Positions 30,637-55,155 of a stretch of DNA of 64,000 nt are shown piece by piece. The stretch is from Iris pallida (lineage: Eukaryota > Streptophyta > Magnoliopsida > Asparagales > Iridaceae), in contig JANAVB010003999.1 of the NCBI GenBank assembly GCA_029216955.1, forward strand, positions 5,024,197-5,088,196, written 5' to 3'. The notes under the pieces were generated by a model. That model was given only the letters and a program-made list of their open reading frames with translations, searched no databases and was not told the DNA's origin. How positions within the stretch are numbered: the stretch's first letter is position 1; every line of letters begins with the position of its first letter. Position numbers and translations under genes: made by a program.

Positions 30637-32692
30637 TACTTCTATGTTTCTAATACTATATTGAGTGCATATACTATATATGACCACACATTCAGTGAAG
30701 GAAGATGGTTACTAAGAACAATGTCCGTATCATCGAGACCTCGGCTGAGATCTCGCAGCTATCGACAAGAACTAACCGGAGTACACATTCACGGCGGCCC
30801 TGAGCTCGTGGAAGTCTGAGTCAGACTTCCAGAATAAAACTCTCATACATAATATAAAAAAAATATTAAAAAAATACAAATAAACTAAAAAATTTATCAT
30901 CACAAAAAATTGAACTAAAGACATTTTGTGTTTTATGTTAACTAGAACCCACGAAAAATATTAGATCTATTTTAAATAAAAAATATAATATATTTATATT
31001 TAAACTTATTTTTTTTTGAACCCTTCAAATCCGCAGGTCCAGTGTGGGTGAGGGCCGGCCATGTATGCATTATATAAATTTGGGGCCTAATTATCATTTT
31101 TTAGTCTCCGTCCCATAAAAATATGAGACCGTATACTCGATATGATAGCCTATGTGTAGATAACATTACTATGGTAGTACATGATCAACTAGTACGTGAT
31201 CAACACATAAACTCTTATATCATATGTTTAGATTTTGGTGTTCTTCTTGTATTGTCCAAACCAAAAGGTTAACGAAAATTATGATTCGTTGACAACGTAC
31301 CTATGCTTTTATATGACTTGTTGGAGTTTGTTTTCATAAAAGTTTCTTTTTATGAGAATTAATATTATTTTCTTTCAAGCTCTCTCCCTCCATTAGTAAC
31401 AAAAATACTTTTCTGTGCGTGCATAAACTGACCAGACTCCTAGTCCCCACTTAAATTGGGCCCCTATAAGTCGGTTGGAGGCGTGTGAAAAAAAAGGTTT
31501 TTATAATAATAATAATGACAATAAGGATATTTGTATACAAAATGTATTTGTATGAAACTTCGTAGAATATCCAAACACATTCTTTGCAATCGTTCAAATT
31601 TCGAGGTCACACTTACTACACTTACTGATATTTTTTTGGGTATTACTTTCAAAGTCATACTTGACAATATGTTCACCACATTCTTTGCTGTCATAATCAT
31701 TTTAAACTAGACTTTGGGTCCTTTTGAAAATTAAAATTCTAATGCCATATGAAATGAGGGTCGAGGTTGTATAATGTCACATATGTGTCATATGCGGATA
31801 AAAATATAGCCAGTGACATACTCAGAATTTTCATTTAGGGGAACACAAAAATGGTGTTCCGGTCGACAGTCTCACAACTAAACCAAACTTACGCCATAGG
31901 ATACAAGTTCGACGTTGTACATCTAATGACATAAGTTTCATGCATCACAATCCAAAGAAGGTAAGGAGGATAATTGTAAATTTCAAAAAAAAATATATAT
32001 GAAGAAATTCGATATGTGCCAAATTCGTCTTGTACAGTCGACGAATTCATGAACTTCCGTCAATTTTCACACATCGACAATGACTGTATGCACCTTTAGG
32101 TACAATCGCTTCGTACTGGATCAACGGGAGTTACGAGACAATACCCAACATACGGTTTTTAATCAAAACAGAAATGTATAAGCAGCTCACTTCGTGCGGG
32201 ACGACTAATCAAATAATACTGGACTTCAACTAAATTTAACATGAAGGGAGAAAGTTTACCAAGATCTAGGAACAACGTTCTCACGTAATTCTGAACTACG
32301 ATTGCGGAATTATGTTTGCGCAAAGTCATCCTCTCAGCTGAAAATCCCAAAATTTCATAGGCACAACTGCGACCTCTTGGGACTAGCTAGATACGCAGCC
32401 GAATACAAATAGGATTCACTGAAGGAGTATCCCTACATTAATAAATATAGGATATAATTATCCACATTTGATCTGCTAAATTTTCCGACAATAAAGATTT
32501 CATAAGTACTAAAGTTTAAGAAGCTAGAAGGATAACGTTCAGATCAAAATAATTTTGGTTATAGTTTTCCTTGTCAAAGGTTGGCCGACATTTCCCTGAT
32601 AAATGTCATACATAGCAAATTACGACATACATGCGGGAAAAAAAAAAATCATATTAGTATCAACCAAGGGCTTTCTTAAAAACTATACAGAG
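30637..32692. other. Unassigned DNA
   Basis: No gene recognised. CCAGTGACATACTCAGAATT at about 31811 resembles one end of a common plant hAT MITE type (CAGTGGCGGAGC), but no partner end was found. Confidence 0.4.
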
Positions 32693-32695
32693 TAA

Positions 32696-32817
32696 GACCC
32701 CATTTGGTTCAGTGTAAGTAATCGTAATTGCAATGTAATCAAATGAGAAATTTTTATTTTTATTTTTATTTAATTACATTGCGATTACGATTACATTGCA
32801 GTATACCAAACGAGGCC
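32696..32817. mobile_element. Short Tourist-like MITE, family T2, copy 2
   Basis: 122 bases; the right end inverted reads GGCCTCGTTTGGTATACTGC and the left end GACCCCATTTGGTTCAGTGT. TAA on both sides (32693-32695 and 32818-32820) is the PIF/Harbinger duplication. Confidence 0.85.
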
Positions 32818-32820
32818 TAA

Positions 32821-33827
32821 GTAAATCATGTTGGATGCAAACTTCCTGCAACAAAATGGCAACTTAATAGAATAAAAATGTATTAGTTGTTATGTCATTG
32901 ATTTTTCTTTCTTTTACAGAATATTTTGTGGAATACTTTTTGCGTATATCATTTATAATTAATAAAAAAAATTGAGATCATAACATATATGGATTAACAA
33001 ACGTCAAAAGCTGATATGTTTCGTAAATGGATCATGACAGGCCTCTTTTTTTTTCCCTAATATAGTAGAAGGCATGTTTATTACAAGTTAACAGAAAAAA
33101 ATTTGGTTGAAAAACATGTGTTTTTTCGTCTTCTTTCTTAGACGAAGTACTAATGTAGAAAGGTCCTAAACATGTTTAAGAAACACATAGTTTTTTGTGT
33201 CATTTTCCAAATTATGGTTTGTTTCTTTCTACTACCAACTTAAGAATAAGACTTAGGTTTTCAACCCGAATGTTCTATTGTGTATCGATTTGCTTGCATA
33301 TTGTATCCTGTATCTCATATCGTATCATGTATCCTATGAGATAATAACTTTAGGAGCTTAGGACAAGTGGGTAAGATGGTGATGAATCACGAATAGTCCA
33401 ACTTAACCTTCTAGAAGCTGCCTGCGACTTGTCCGGAGTGCATGTAAATACCATCGGTTTTGTTGGATATTATTTCTTTATCATCCTGAAAAATGGAATA
33501 ACTAAATAATAATAAAAATGTTAGAAATACCGGTCTACAGGGAAGTAATGCACGAAGTTCTGTCCTAAGAGATTATTCGAGGTCTATGTGCAGACATCCT
33601 CTCGAATCCTCCTAGAGGTAAACCCTTCTTGCTACCGGCTTCCCATTACCGTATACGGTTTCGAGAGAAAGACCCGAACTTAGCTCTTGCCCAGCGTATG
33701 AGAGATTGAAATAGAAAACTATAAATCATATGATAGTGATTTGTGGAGGAAGAAAAGGAGGAGAATCATATGGTTGCTACTCTCAAAGATGTCCCTTCAA
33801 TAAGACAAAATATATATTATATAGACA
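32821..33827. other. Unassigned DNA
   Basis: No gene or repeat recognised. Confidence 0.45.
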
Positions 33828-33835
33828 ACCCTTAA

Positions 33836-34306
33836 GTCATGGTTTAAAGTATCGGCCGATACCGATCCGATACGGCCGATACCGATACGGTTTGGCATGT
33901 TCCGATCCGATACCCGATAATGACCGATACCGACATTGGGGGTCTTTTTTACGGTCAATTCGACAAAAAAAAATAAACGAAAAAGACAAATCAACAAGGG
34001 TTTAAAGCACAATAAGGTTGTAAAAGAAGAAAATTAATTTATTGTATGTAAACCAACCGGTAAGGGCGACTACTATTTCATTTAATTTCAAAACTACTAA
34101 GAAATAACACTGAAAATACTTAAAATTATGCCTAAATGTATAAAATATATGTTTTTAAATGTAAATAATTTATTAATAATTATTTGTTTTCCGATACCAA
34201 AAAATCCGATACTCCGATACGATACCGCCGATACTACCGATATCGCCGATACTAATACGCATAGGAATAGTCCCATACCGATTCCGATACCGCTACTGTG
34301 AACCTT
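33836..34306. mobile_element. hAT-type MITE, family 2 (GATACCG-rich), copy 1
   Basis: Ends CATGGTTTAAAGTATCGG and, inverted, CAAGGTTCACAGTAGCGG; flanks ACCCTTAA and GCCCTTAA match at 7 of 8. Both ends are packed with CCGATACC and CGGCCGATAC words. Copy 2 is 39041-39531. Confidence 0.78.
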
Positions 34307-35492
34307 GCCCTTAACCCATAGAATTAATATAATTTATTATGATTAAACAACCAATAAAATAGATAATAATAGGTAATAGTTAATATGAATTAACATCAGC
34401 CACTAATACAATAAAAGACATTGAAAGTTGCTTTTTTTTTTTTTTACAAATCCATACAACAGTTTATACCCTTAATCCAAGCAGATCAAGCACGACACAG
34501 GAAGGAGATCTTAGTCAAAATAGACGAGCAAACTGCGAGTGACAATCAAGTAGATGAACTTGCTAACAAGTCAACGATACATGCCAAAATCAAGCAGAAG
34601 TAGTTCAGAGGAGGGTGGAGAGCCGAACATTCTGATCCATTCAAAACAAATTTACATTTTGAACTGAGCCCATGTATAAAAGTTGTATGCTCATTATTTG
34701 TGTCCGTGTCCGAGACTCCACTTATTTTGAAAAGATTTGCAATGCTTTTGGATTGCTGTCGAAAGAAGAAGGGTTGTCATTGATGGAGACAACGGACTTA
34801 GTTGCAGGCTATAATGTAGAATATGCACGCCGGCTATAATGTAGAATATGCACATGATCATGCAATCCTTAATATTTCACTGTTGGCGGATATAAATCCA
34901 CGTATGAACATGATTTAATATATTTTTCTCATAAAAAAATTTCTTTCATTTTACTGGTCTATGTAGCTACATAATGTGTTAGTGTACCATAAGATACTAA
35001 GAACATAGGAATAAGGGGTTTAAAAAAATTCATACATTTTGTTTATAGTTTCTAATTCAATAAAATTGGCTTGTTCTCAAACATGCAATCGGCAAAAGTA
35101 TTAGCAATGTGTATATATGATACTTTTTGATTGTTGGAATAGTTCCTCAATCTTCTTATTAGTATTTTGGTCTTTCCATATTTGGATGAAATAGTCATGT
35201 TGCAGATGTTGAAGAAAATATACAGTGCATATCTTAATTTGGCAGTAGCATAATTTTGTCTACTGAGAAATGATGAGAGTGTAGGACAATGATTTTGTGT
35301 TTGTCAGGATCATGGAGACATTGGTCAAGTAAAATGAAGATGGTTAATCACCTTGCGCCTTAAAAATGAAAGAGAATTTGCAGCAAATTTCATTACTGTT
35401 CTTAATCATCATTTAACTAGAACATAAGCAAGCATGAGCAACATAAGTTGAAGCCACCACTATTCAGAACATAGAACAAATTTATTTGCACA

Positions 35493-35699
35493 TTGAAGTC
35501 TCTGTCTCTGACTGTTCTTCCATCTAGATCTGTTTTGGGAATAACAATATCAAAGCAAGATCCAGATCAGATGGAGAACTGCCGTACAATCCTTCTCGAT
35601 ACAAGTTTTAACAAACTTGAGAAGATTGACGGACAACACTTCCAACGTTTGGATGAGGAAAAGTTCTTTGTCAAATGGTTGGATGAGTGTTGGTCCTAA
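35493..35699 (+). CDS. Unrecognised coding-like ORF or leftover exon
   Basis: The last 42 residues, from the ATG at 35571 (MENCRTILLDTSFNKLEKID onward, then HFQRLDEEKFFVKWLDECW), look like real protein with balanced composition, ending at TAA 35697-35699. I do not recognise the family. It stands alone, without obvious splice partners, in otherwise AT-rich DNA, so it may be a fragment of a host gene. Confidence 0.3.
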   Translation: MKSLSLTVLPSRSVLGITISKQDPDQMENCRTILLDTSFNKLEKIDGQHFQRLDEEKFFVKWLDECWS

Positions 35700-35904
35700 C
35701 TATCCAAGGAGGATGATGCACATTACATGGCAGATCGGATTTGTCGATAGTGGCCAACATTTGATTAAAATCGACAAGATGGCATTTTCAAGCTGACATT
35801 CTATTAGAAAGAGCACAATGCATATAACAAGTACAAGAATCACATAAACATTTCAAGAACTGGGTCTTTTAAAAAAAAAATCCCCTGCATTATTGAGGAC
35901 GTGT

Positions 35905-35910
35905 TTATTC
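35905..35910 (-). terminator. Possible polyadenylation signal of the DAA1-like gene
   Basis: TTTATT on the plus strand, AATAAA on the gene strand, about 415 bases after the stop codon. Confidence 0.35.
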
Positions 35911-36324
35911 AATAACATCAAAACAAAACAAGTACCTGAAAAAATTGTATCTACAGGTCCTGGGCAGGTTAAACTGCCAAAAATCATAAAACTCTCCTGC
36001 ACTTGAAGAATTGCAAACAAATTTACACACGCGGAAAGATACGCTTTCTACTGAACAAGAGGCACACAAAAATACCAGATCGTATCATGTACCCACCAAC
36101 AAAGGGGGGTTAGCTATATAATACAACAACAATAACCTAAATTCATCGCATTTGTCTGTATAGTGCCAGTTAATCTCTCGACCATCGTTACAAAAGAACA
36201 ATTCTGCTTCGTGTTCTAATATCTTGCCTAAATTCCATAACTAGTAGAAATATAACCACCCCACAAAGTTAAGGGGCCAGTTTGATTTGGGTGTCCAGTG
36301 GGGGTATATAGAGATCTACTAGTT

Positions 36325-48595
<12,271 letters not shown>

Positions 48596-48971
48596 TTTTA
48601 ATCTAATTCCTTCAAAACAAAAGAAAAGCTTCAAGAAAGAAAGAAAGAGAATATATATATGAATATATAGTTTTTATTGTTTCTTCCTCTTTCCCTTTCT
48701 CTTTTTGGTAATGTTTGGGATTGAGAAGGCCTATTAGGAGAGAGAGGAGTTATAGGAGCGGGAGGTCCGGAACTGTAAGAAACAACGGCTTAGGGGGGGT
48801 TCAGTCCCCGCTGTTTTAGCAAGAGGGAGGGGGGTGAGTGGGAGGTTCACGTACGCCATTCTTAACCGTTTTTTATGTGCCAGGTGGGCCCTTTTTTTTG
48901 CTGGGCCCACATCTTAGGTTTGATACTTAAAGGCATCGACTGCTAGCGCCAGGTGGTGGGCACCCTCGGCC
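48596..48971 (-). promoter_or_regulatory. Upstream region of the DAA1-like gene
   Basis: Only about 375 bases separate the ATG at 48595 from the MITE cluster at 48975-50471. The CT/AG-rich part at 48600-48720 is probably the 5' leader. No TATA box could be assigned with confidence. Confidence 0.4.
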
Positions 48972-48974
48972 TTA

Positions 48975-50046
48975 GACCATCTCCAATGGTGGTTTTTAAA
49001 ATTGAGTTCTTATCCTACTTGACATTTTACTTTAAAATTTTTTTTTATCCTAATTGAAAGAGTTTCTACATACAAATTGTAGACATACAAAATTGCTCTC
49101 AAATGGTTCTCCATTTCTATCATACATGTCACATAGTAAAAGGACCAATTTAATGGTGTGGGGCCCAATAATAATTGTCATGAGAGAGAAGAATTTCTAT
49201 AAGAGTTTCTACATGTAAAAATTCTCCTAGAAAGTTTCCATCCTACATCATTGCCACCTAGAATAGAAATTGTGATAGAAATCATCATTGAGAGAAGTTT
49301 TTTTTTTTCTAAAATGGATGGCTTAATTGCACTTTGATACCCTCAACTAATTCGGTTTTTCAACTTGATACCCTAAACTTTTTACTCAACAACTTAATAC
49401 CTCAACTATTATTTTTTCAACTTAATACCTAAACTTTAAAAAAAATCGAAAATGTCCTTATCCCTTCCCTCCCCCCCCCCCCCCCCCCCCCCCTCTCTCC
49501 CACTCGGGCCACCCCCTCCCTCCCGCCCCCCCTCCGGCCACCCCCCTCTCCCACTTCCGGTCACCCCCCCCCCCCCTTCCTGCTTCCGGCCGCCTTCCCC
49601 CCCCCCCCCCCCCCCTCCCGCTTCCGTCCACCCTCCGCCCCCACCCCCCTCCCTCCCAAGCCCCCCCTCCTCCACGCTGCCGCGCCCTAGGGGGAGAGGC
49701 GGGGGACGGAGCGGGACGGGAGGGGGGGTGGGGGGAGGGGGTGTGGACGGAAGCGGGAGGGGAGGGGGGGGGGGCGGCCGGTAGCGGGAGGGGGGGTGGC
49801 CAGAGTGGTTGGGGGGGGGGGGGGGGGGGAGTGTGTGTGGGGGGGGGGGGGGGGGGGGGAATAATTTTCAAGTTTGAGCATGGATATTTTCGTCCAAAAA
49901 AATATTCGGGTATCAAATTGTTACAAAAAAAGTTTAGGGTATTAAGTTGAAAATCAGGAATAGTTGAGAGTATCAAGTTGCAATTAAGCCAAAATGGATT
50001 TCTTCCGTAGAAATAGGGAAGATAGAAACCCCCATTGGAGATGGTC
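48975..50046. mobile_element. Tourist-like MITE, family T3, host of hairpin element 3
   Basis: GACCATCTCCAATGGTGGTT at the left and, inverted, GACCATCTCCAATGGGGGTT at the right; TTA on both sides (48972-48974 and 50047-50049). Interrupted by the 671-base insertion 49320-49990. Confidence 0.85.
49320..49990. mobile_element. Hairpin element 3: Mutator-type MITE with C/G homopolymer core
   Basis: GGCTTAATTGCA at the left and TGCAATTAAGCC at the right, flanked by a perfect 9-bp duplication AAAATGGAT (49311-49319 and 49991-49999). Arms of about 150 AT-rich bases (TTGATACCCTCAACTA words) enclose about 400 bases of C-rich then G-rich DNA (49469-49860) that is itself an inverted repeat centred near 49690. 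The proline/glycine ORFs over this core on both strands are not genes. Confidence 0.88.
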
Positions 50047-50049
50047 TTA

Positions 50050-50471
50050 GAGCACCAACCCTATTGTCTTATTTTGTGTTATGATTTCTATGTGGCATGA
50101 GGTAAAAAACAATATCTTTTCTATGTGACAAGATAATATTCACACAAGACAATGAGATAAAAAAGTTGTTCTCCAATGCAATGCAAAAGTATTGAAAAGA
50201 CAATAAAAAGTATTTTTTTCCAACTTCCAAGACAACTCCACTTCTTCATTTTTTTTATAAATATTTTTATTCATAATTGATGATGTGGGGACCAAGACAT
50301 TGTGAAGTGCATTGTCTAGATCTAGACAACCAACTTCACATTGTCCTTGTCATGTCATTGTCTTGACAACTTCATGATTTATTTTACATTAGCATTGGAG
50401 AATGATTTTTGAAATAAAAGCTTATCATTCCTATGTGACAACCATTTTTTCTAAACTCGTTGGAGATGCTC
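50050..50471. mobile_element. Tourist-like MITE, family T1, copy 2 (decayed)
   Basis: Starts GAGCACCAACCCTATTG (TCTC lost relative to copy 1) and ends GTTGGAGATGCTC. Same CAAGACAATG-type interior as 24842-25297. TTA before, TTT after. Confidence 0.78.
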
Positions 50472-50564
50472 TTTATATAGCTAGTGTTGCTGTAACATTT
50501 ACATATTCGTTATTTATAAATGGTGTATTTGTAGCTTTAGTTACAAGAAGTACTTACTCAATTA

Positions 50565-50566
<2 letters not shown>

Positions 50567-50634
<68 letters not shown>
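50567..50634 (+). repeat. (AT)n microsatellite
   Basis: Uninterrupted AT dinucleotides, over 30 units. Confidence 0.95.
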
Positions 50635-50638
<4 letters not shown>

Positions 50639-50671
50639 ATGAATATAGACTTTTTTTTAACAAAATCGTAC

Positions 50672-50875
50672 GCCACCGAACTCGAGTGGCTCTTGTGGTT
50701 ACTGAAGAGAGGTATAAGATCCTGACTGGATGACGGAAGATCAGTGGATCGAGTCACGGTAACGTATTATTTTCTCCATTTATTCGGTGAGAGTTGGAGG
50801 ACAATGGACCAAAGAGACATGAAATGCAGTGTGCACAAAGTCTCGTGCGTATCGCAGGACATATCAAAAAAAAAA
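50672..50875 (+). mobile_element. SINE-like element, copy 2
   Basis: Pol III box-A-like GAGTGGCTCTTGTGGTTACT at about 50682 and box-B-like GTGGATCGAGTCAC at about 50743, followed by a body shared with 29730-29935 and a tail of ten A residues near 50868. Both copies are strongly diverged. Confidence 0.52.
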
Positions 50876-51186
50876 GGACCAAGTTGGGGGGTTCGAACCT
50901 CGAAACCGTTTAAAGTGTAGAGGTGGGTGGGTGAGTAATAAAAAAATTGTAATAAAATTATATTAATTATACCATTTTTTTGTACTTTAAATTATATCAT
51001 TTTTTTTGGTCAGTTTTTCTCCAACCCCTTGGGTTGCTCTCCCTGGCGATTACTCTCCAAACCTTAGGGTTTGCGCCGCCCCTATCTAGCTAGCCCCCTG
51101 TGCCTCGCCGCCCCCTCCTCCCCCATCCACCACCTCGCTGGCTCTCAACCGCTCTCTCCCCCCTGATCTCCCCTCCCCCCTTCTCC

Positions 51187-52217
51187 ATGGCCTCGTATAG
51201 AGATGTGGTCGATCAAATGGCGGCCCTCTTCAGCCTTCAAGGGCCGGCGACTGCCGTCCCTCTCTCCGCGAGAGAGAGTATGGTGGCAGATCATTGGGCT
51301 TCCACCGTTGCCACTAAACCCTTCTCCTCTCGTAGATTCACGAGCCTCTCCTTGGGCTCTAGTTTACCAAAATTATGGAAATCATCTGACCTAGTTCAGG
51401 TTTCGGATCTGGACCTGGATGCTGGAACTTTCTTGGTGCGTCTGGATTCTCCGGCGATGGTGGATCGAGTTTTCCTGGATGCGCCATGGAGCATCAATGA
51501 TGATCTACTGGCTATTGAAAGATGCGATCCTGGGAAACTCTCAGAAGAGTATCACTTCCAATTTGCTGACTTCTGGATACAACTCCACCGACTGCCCCCG
51601 AAATTCTTGAACTGTAAGGCTGTTACCAGGATTGCAGAAGGTATTGGCTCCCCCAGACACTGCACCATGGCTGATGAAGCAAAGTAGAAAACTTTTGCCA
51701 GGATTAAAGTCCTTATTGATATTACCAAGCCCCTGAAGAAAGCTATCTCCACTTTGATTGATGGGCAATCGATGGGCTCGGTCTTAATCAAATACGAACG
51801 CCTGCCTCGGTTGTGCGTCTTCTGTGCAAAGGTTGGCCATTCTATAAATGCCTGCACTGAGAGAGAGTCTTTCAAATATCTCATTGGGGAAGACTGGTCT
51901 GTAGCAGAGAAGGATAGGATTGCGGTCTTGCTACAACCTAGGATTAAGGAGGCAGACTACAGGGCTATACAACATCGACCACTGGATCGTCGGTCCATGG
52001 AGGATCGAGGAATTGCTCATCCACACATTCCCCGGGAAGACGTTTTGAGAGGATCCAGGGCAGATGCTTCTCCTTCAAATCCAACTGTGGCAGAAGTGGT
52101 TCGTGATTCTAGCCGCTCCCCAATCCTTGCTCATCAGGCTGTTAAGTACACCCCCCCTCATCTGAGAATTTCCATCCCCCAATCTGATCCTACTCCTTCA
52201 GTTACAAACATGGGAGG
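51187..52217 (+). pseudogene. LINE ORF1, 5' part
   Basis: ATG at 51187 (MASYRDVVDQMAALF) opens a protein with the DUF4283-type domain of plant LINE ORF1 (about 51400-51660; AIERCDPGK, FWIQLHRLP) followed by a CCHC zinc knuckle CVFCAKVGHSINAC at about 51817-51858. TAG at 51685-51687 interrupts between the two; the frame then continues to the gypsy B insertion at 52217. ORF1 proteins of this type bind the element RNA in the RNP. Confidence 0.85.
52213..52217 (+). repeat. Left target-site duplication of gypsy B
   Basis: GGAGG, identical to 63349-63353. Confidence 0.92.
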
Positions 52218-53805
52218 TGTAGTGTCCCGTCCCTACATCGTGCCCCATACTCGGTCTACGGGGTGCGCGAGAAAGGAACACTGTCGCTATCGATTCGGTC
52301 GGGACCGATAGGTCGGGATCGACCGAGTCGATCGAACGGGAACGGTTGAATTAAGATCCATTCCTCGTTATGGAATGTCTTCTTCGGAACTAAGTCCCAT
52401 ATTCAGTGGGTTGCGCCTCGATGATTGACTCTGCGGCTGAGTCGGAAGAGACCTCCCGTTGCTCTGCTTTTCACGCCGCTTGCGTTGGTTTTGGCTTTGT
52501 TTTCTGAATGCGCTTTCGTGAATGTTTTCGATGGTTTTCATGGCTTGCATTTCGAACTCGCATTTCCTATCGAACTCCTTGAATAATGCAGTGTTCTAAT
52601 CGGTTGCTTGTGAGATTTCAGGTAATCGTGTAGGCGACGTCTAGCGCGGCCAACAAGTCATCTCCGAAGTAAACTCAAGGTGAGTGGCTGACCCTTCTCT
52701 TCTCGACCCCTTCTTAGGTAAATCGATAGTGTTGTTGCGGATGAAAGATTGAAGGCAAGGGCACGGGAACGGTAAAATGATTGAGTTTTTAAAGAGAATG
52801 TAGGCTATGTCTTAATAACTAAAAGAAGAAAAAAAATGGTCTTTGCACGGTCATGGACAACTTGTCGACAAGGTAAAGTTTCCCCGCACGGCAACCCGGG
52901 GCCACGGGACCGTTGCGGCCAAAGAAGGAAGCATCTCATAAGCTGTGCTGGGCACAATGTTAGGCGAGGACTTGCAGCGGGGCTCGCTACTCGCGCTGAA
53001 AGGGACTCGTCTAATAAAAGCTAAAGGAGTCCACGATGGCTCTGGGAGCCAATGACCAACACACGAAATATTGCACTTGGTATGAAAATGATAACAATTG
53101 ACAGGAAAGAACATGGTAAGTTTCACAAGGTGCGGCACGGGCCGCCGTGGGTAAGTTTTAACGTAAATTTCATTATGCTTGTCATATGCTTGTTTGAAAT
53201 TCATTAGGATGGTTAGAAACATTCATACTCTAAGTCGTATAAACTCTTCAACCAAATGAGAGCTTGGAACTTAAATAGCCACGCACCAGTACAAAGTGTA
53301 ATGTACTGATCCTCGCTCTCCATGCAGGTACCCCGAACCACGAAGGGCGTGCCACTTGAAACTCAAGGAGAAGTGAACCCTTTTGAAGCCTCGACCGCGT
53401 GGGAAGGCTTGTGTTTCTGGAATCCTTTTGAAGACTCCGCACTCAGGACAAAGAAGAATAGATGGCGGCTCGTCTTCCCTCAATCCCAGGTGGAAAGCGT
53501 AATAGTTTTTGCTTATAAAAAGGGATGTAATGTATGGAACGACTATCTCATCGGCGTTCATTTTGTAAGTCGAGTCATGTTGTAGCCCGCGCGACAATGA
53601 TTGTAAAGAAGACTATGTAAAATTTTATTATTATCAATGAAAAAGTATTTCTATTCCAAATGTGTCATTCAATTTCTCTGCGTACTCTAACTTGATGTTG
53701 TGTTTCGGATAACCTTATGACTATACCTTGTGCGATCGCAACTTAGGTTCGCACGGCATCACGCCCGGGGGACGACTGTCGATTCTACAGAATCGGGGCA
53801 TGACA
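52218..53805 (+). repeat. 5' LTR of gypsy B
   Basis: Matches 61773-63348. The small ORFs present in both LTRs (for example near 53271-53597 and 62814-63140) simply mirror each other and show no protein family. Confidence 0.95.
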
Positions 53806-53808
53806 TAA

Positions 53809-53820
53809 TGGTATCAGAGC
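53809..53820 (+). promoter_or_regulatory. Primer-binding site of gypsy B
   Basis: TGGTATCAGAGC, complementary to the 3' end of initiator Met tRNA, three bases after the 5' LTR. Confidence 0.92.
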
Positions 53821-53921
53821 ACGACTTTACATCCTTTGACCTCGCATCGATGAGATAAGTTGTTCCATACAATGAGTCCGTAATATTTTGTGACTGATGC
53901 GTTTGCCTTCGTATCGCAGAA

Positions 53922-55155
53922 GTGACGGAACCCACGGCCGAGCGAGAGCAGAGCGCTTCTAGCGGCTCTAGTAGTTCTCGTCGTTCGCGGGACGGACCTT
54001 CTAACGATACCATCGAAAGGATGCTGCGTATGATGGAGGCGCAGCGGAACCAGTCCGAGAACCGACATCAACAGACGGAGGAACGACAGGCCCAATTCGA
54101 AGCTCGCTTCGAAGCTCGTTTCGACGCACATGCCAAACTTCAACAAAAGCAGTTGGATACCCTGCAGCAAATCGTTCAGACAATAACGGCCAACGGAAAT
54201 TCTGCGACTGCGCCTACCATCACCGCACCTGCTGCCACCGTGCCGGCGATCCAATCCATTGAAGTCGACACGGAGGATCCCGAGCGTCAACCAGCGGCAC
54301 CGAAAAAGTACAACTTTGAAATGTCCGAATTCAAGAAGGCGTGCCGCACTTCCTTCAGTGGTACCGAGGGCCCTTCCATGGCAATCGACTGGTTGGAAGA
54401 GCTGGAAGATCACTTCGAGCTTCTCGGCATTGAAGAATCGAAGCAAGTCGCCTGCGCACAACTTCAACTACGGTTGAACGCGGGCCGTGCGCAAGTGAGC
54501 GATCCGACCGAACAACAACACCGCGCCGATCTCTTGGGCCACGTTTCGTAAAGCTTTTGAAGTCCAGTACCTTCCGTCAGCCGTTCGTCAAGCGAAGGAG
54601 AATGAATTCATGCAGTTGAAGCAAGGGAGCCGGACAGTGGAACAGTATGCCGCAGAATTCAATAAGTTGTCTAAGTTTGCTGGTCAGTTTCTGCCTACTG
54701 AAGAGTGCCGTGTGCGACGGTTCGAAGTGGGTCTGCGACACTCTATCGGTGCGCATGTCGGGGTCCCAGAGTACAAGACCGTGGGCGAGGCTCTGAATCA
54801 CGCTCTCTGCCTTGAGAACCTGCATCCTTCCGGTGCTGACGACGTTGTGCGCCACTCCAATCACAAATGTCCTAGCTATACGGGAGACGACAACTACGCG
54901 TCAAAGCGTCCAAACAACGGCGGCTATAAGGGTCAGAATCCGTTACCTCATTGCACCAAATGTAATCGCCTCGGGCACGAAGCCAGCAACTGCTTTCCCT
55001 TCAGAGGGGAATGCCATGCTTGCGGACAAAAGGGCCACCTTGCTCGAGATTGTATGAACCCCAGACTGACTCACAACGTCCCACCACAACACCACTGCCA
55101 AGAGAATCGAGGGCAGGCGCCCCGACCTCCTCCGCCCACTCAACCTGCACCGTAA
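53922..55155 (+). pseudogene. gag of gypsy B, broken
   Basis: The open frame begins GTG at 53922 (TEPTAEREQSASS), where the family would have ATG. A helical Q/E-rich stretch repeats EARFEAR at about 54100-54125; the gag domain follows (IDWLEELEDHFELLG). A one-base indel at about 54500-54530 shifts frame: TAA 54549 closes the first frame while FRKAFEVQYLP continues in another. Downstream are two CCHC zinc knuckles, CTKCNRLGHEASNC (about 54952) and CHACGQKGHLARDC (about 55012). TAA at 55153-55155 separates gag from protease. Confidence 0.88.

Larger units (their letters stand above)
34315..36324. other. Region downstream of the DAA1-like gene, mostly unassigned
   Basis: Holds the small ORF at 35493-35699 and probably the 3' UTR of the AAA ATPase gene (35885-36324, transcribed leftward). 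Confidence 0.45.

Noticed and set aside
49436..49976. Proline-rich and glycine-rich ORFs up to 172 codons
   Set aside because: Translations of C and G homopolymers in the hairpin core, open on both strands.
53271..53597. 108-codon minus-strand ORF, repeated at 62814-63140
   Set aside because: Present twice only because it lies in both LTRs of gypsy B; no family resemblance.
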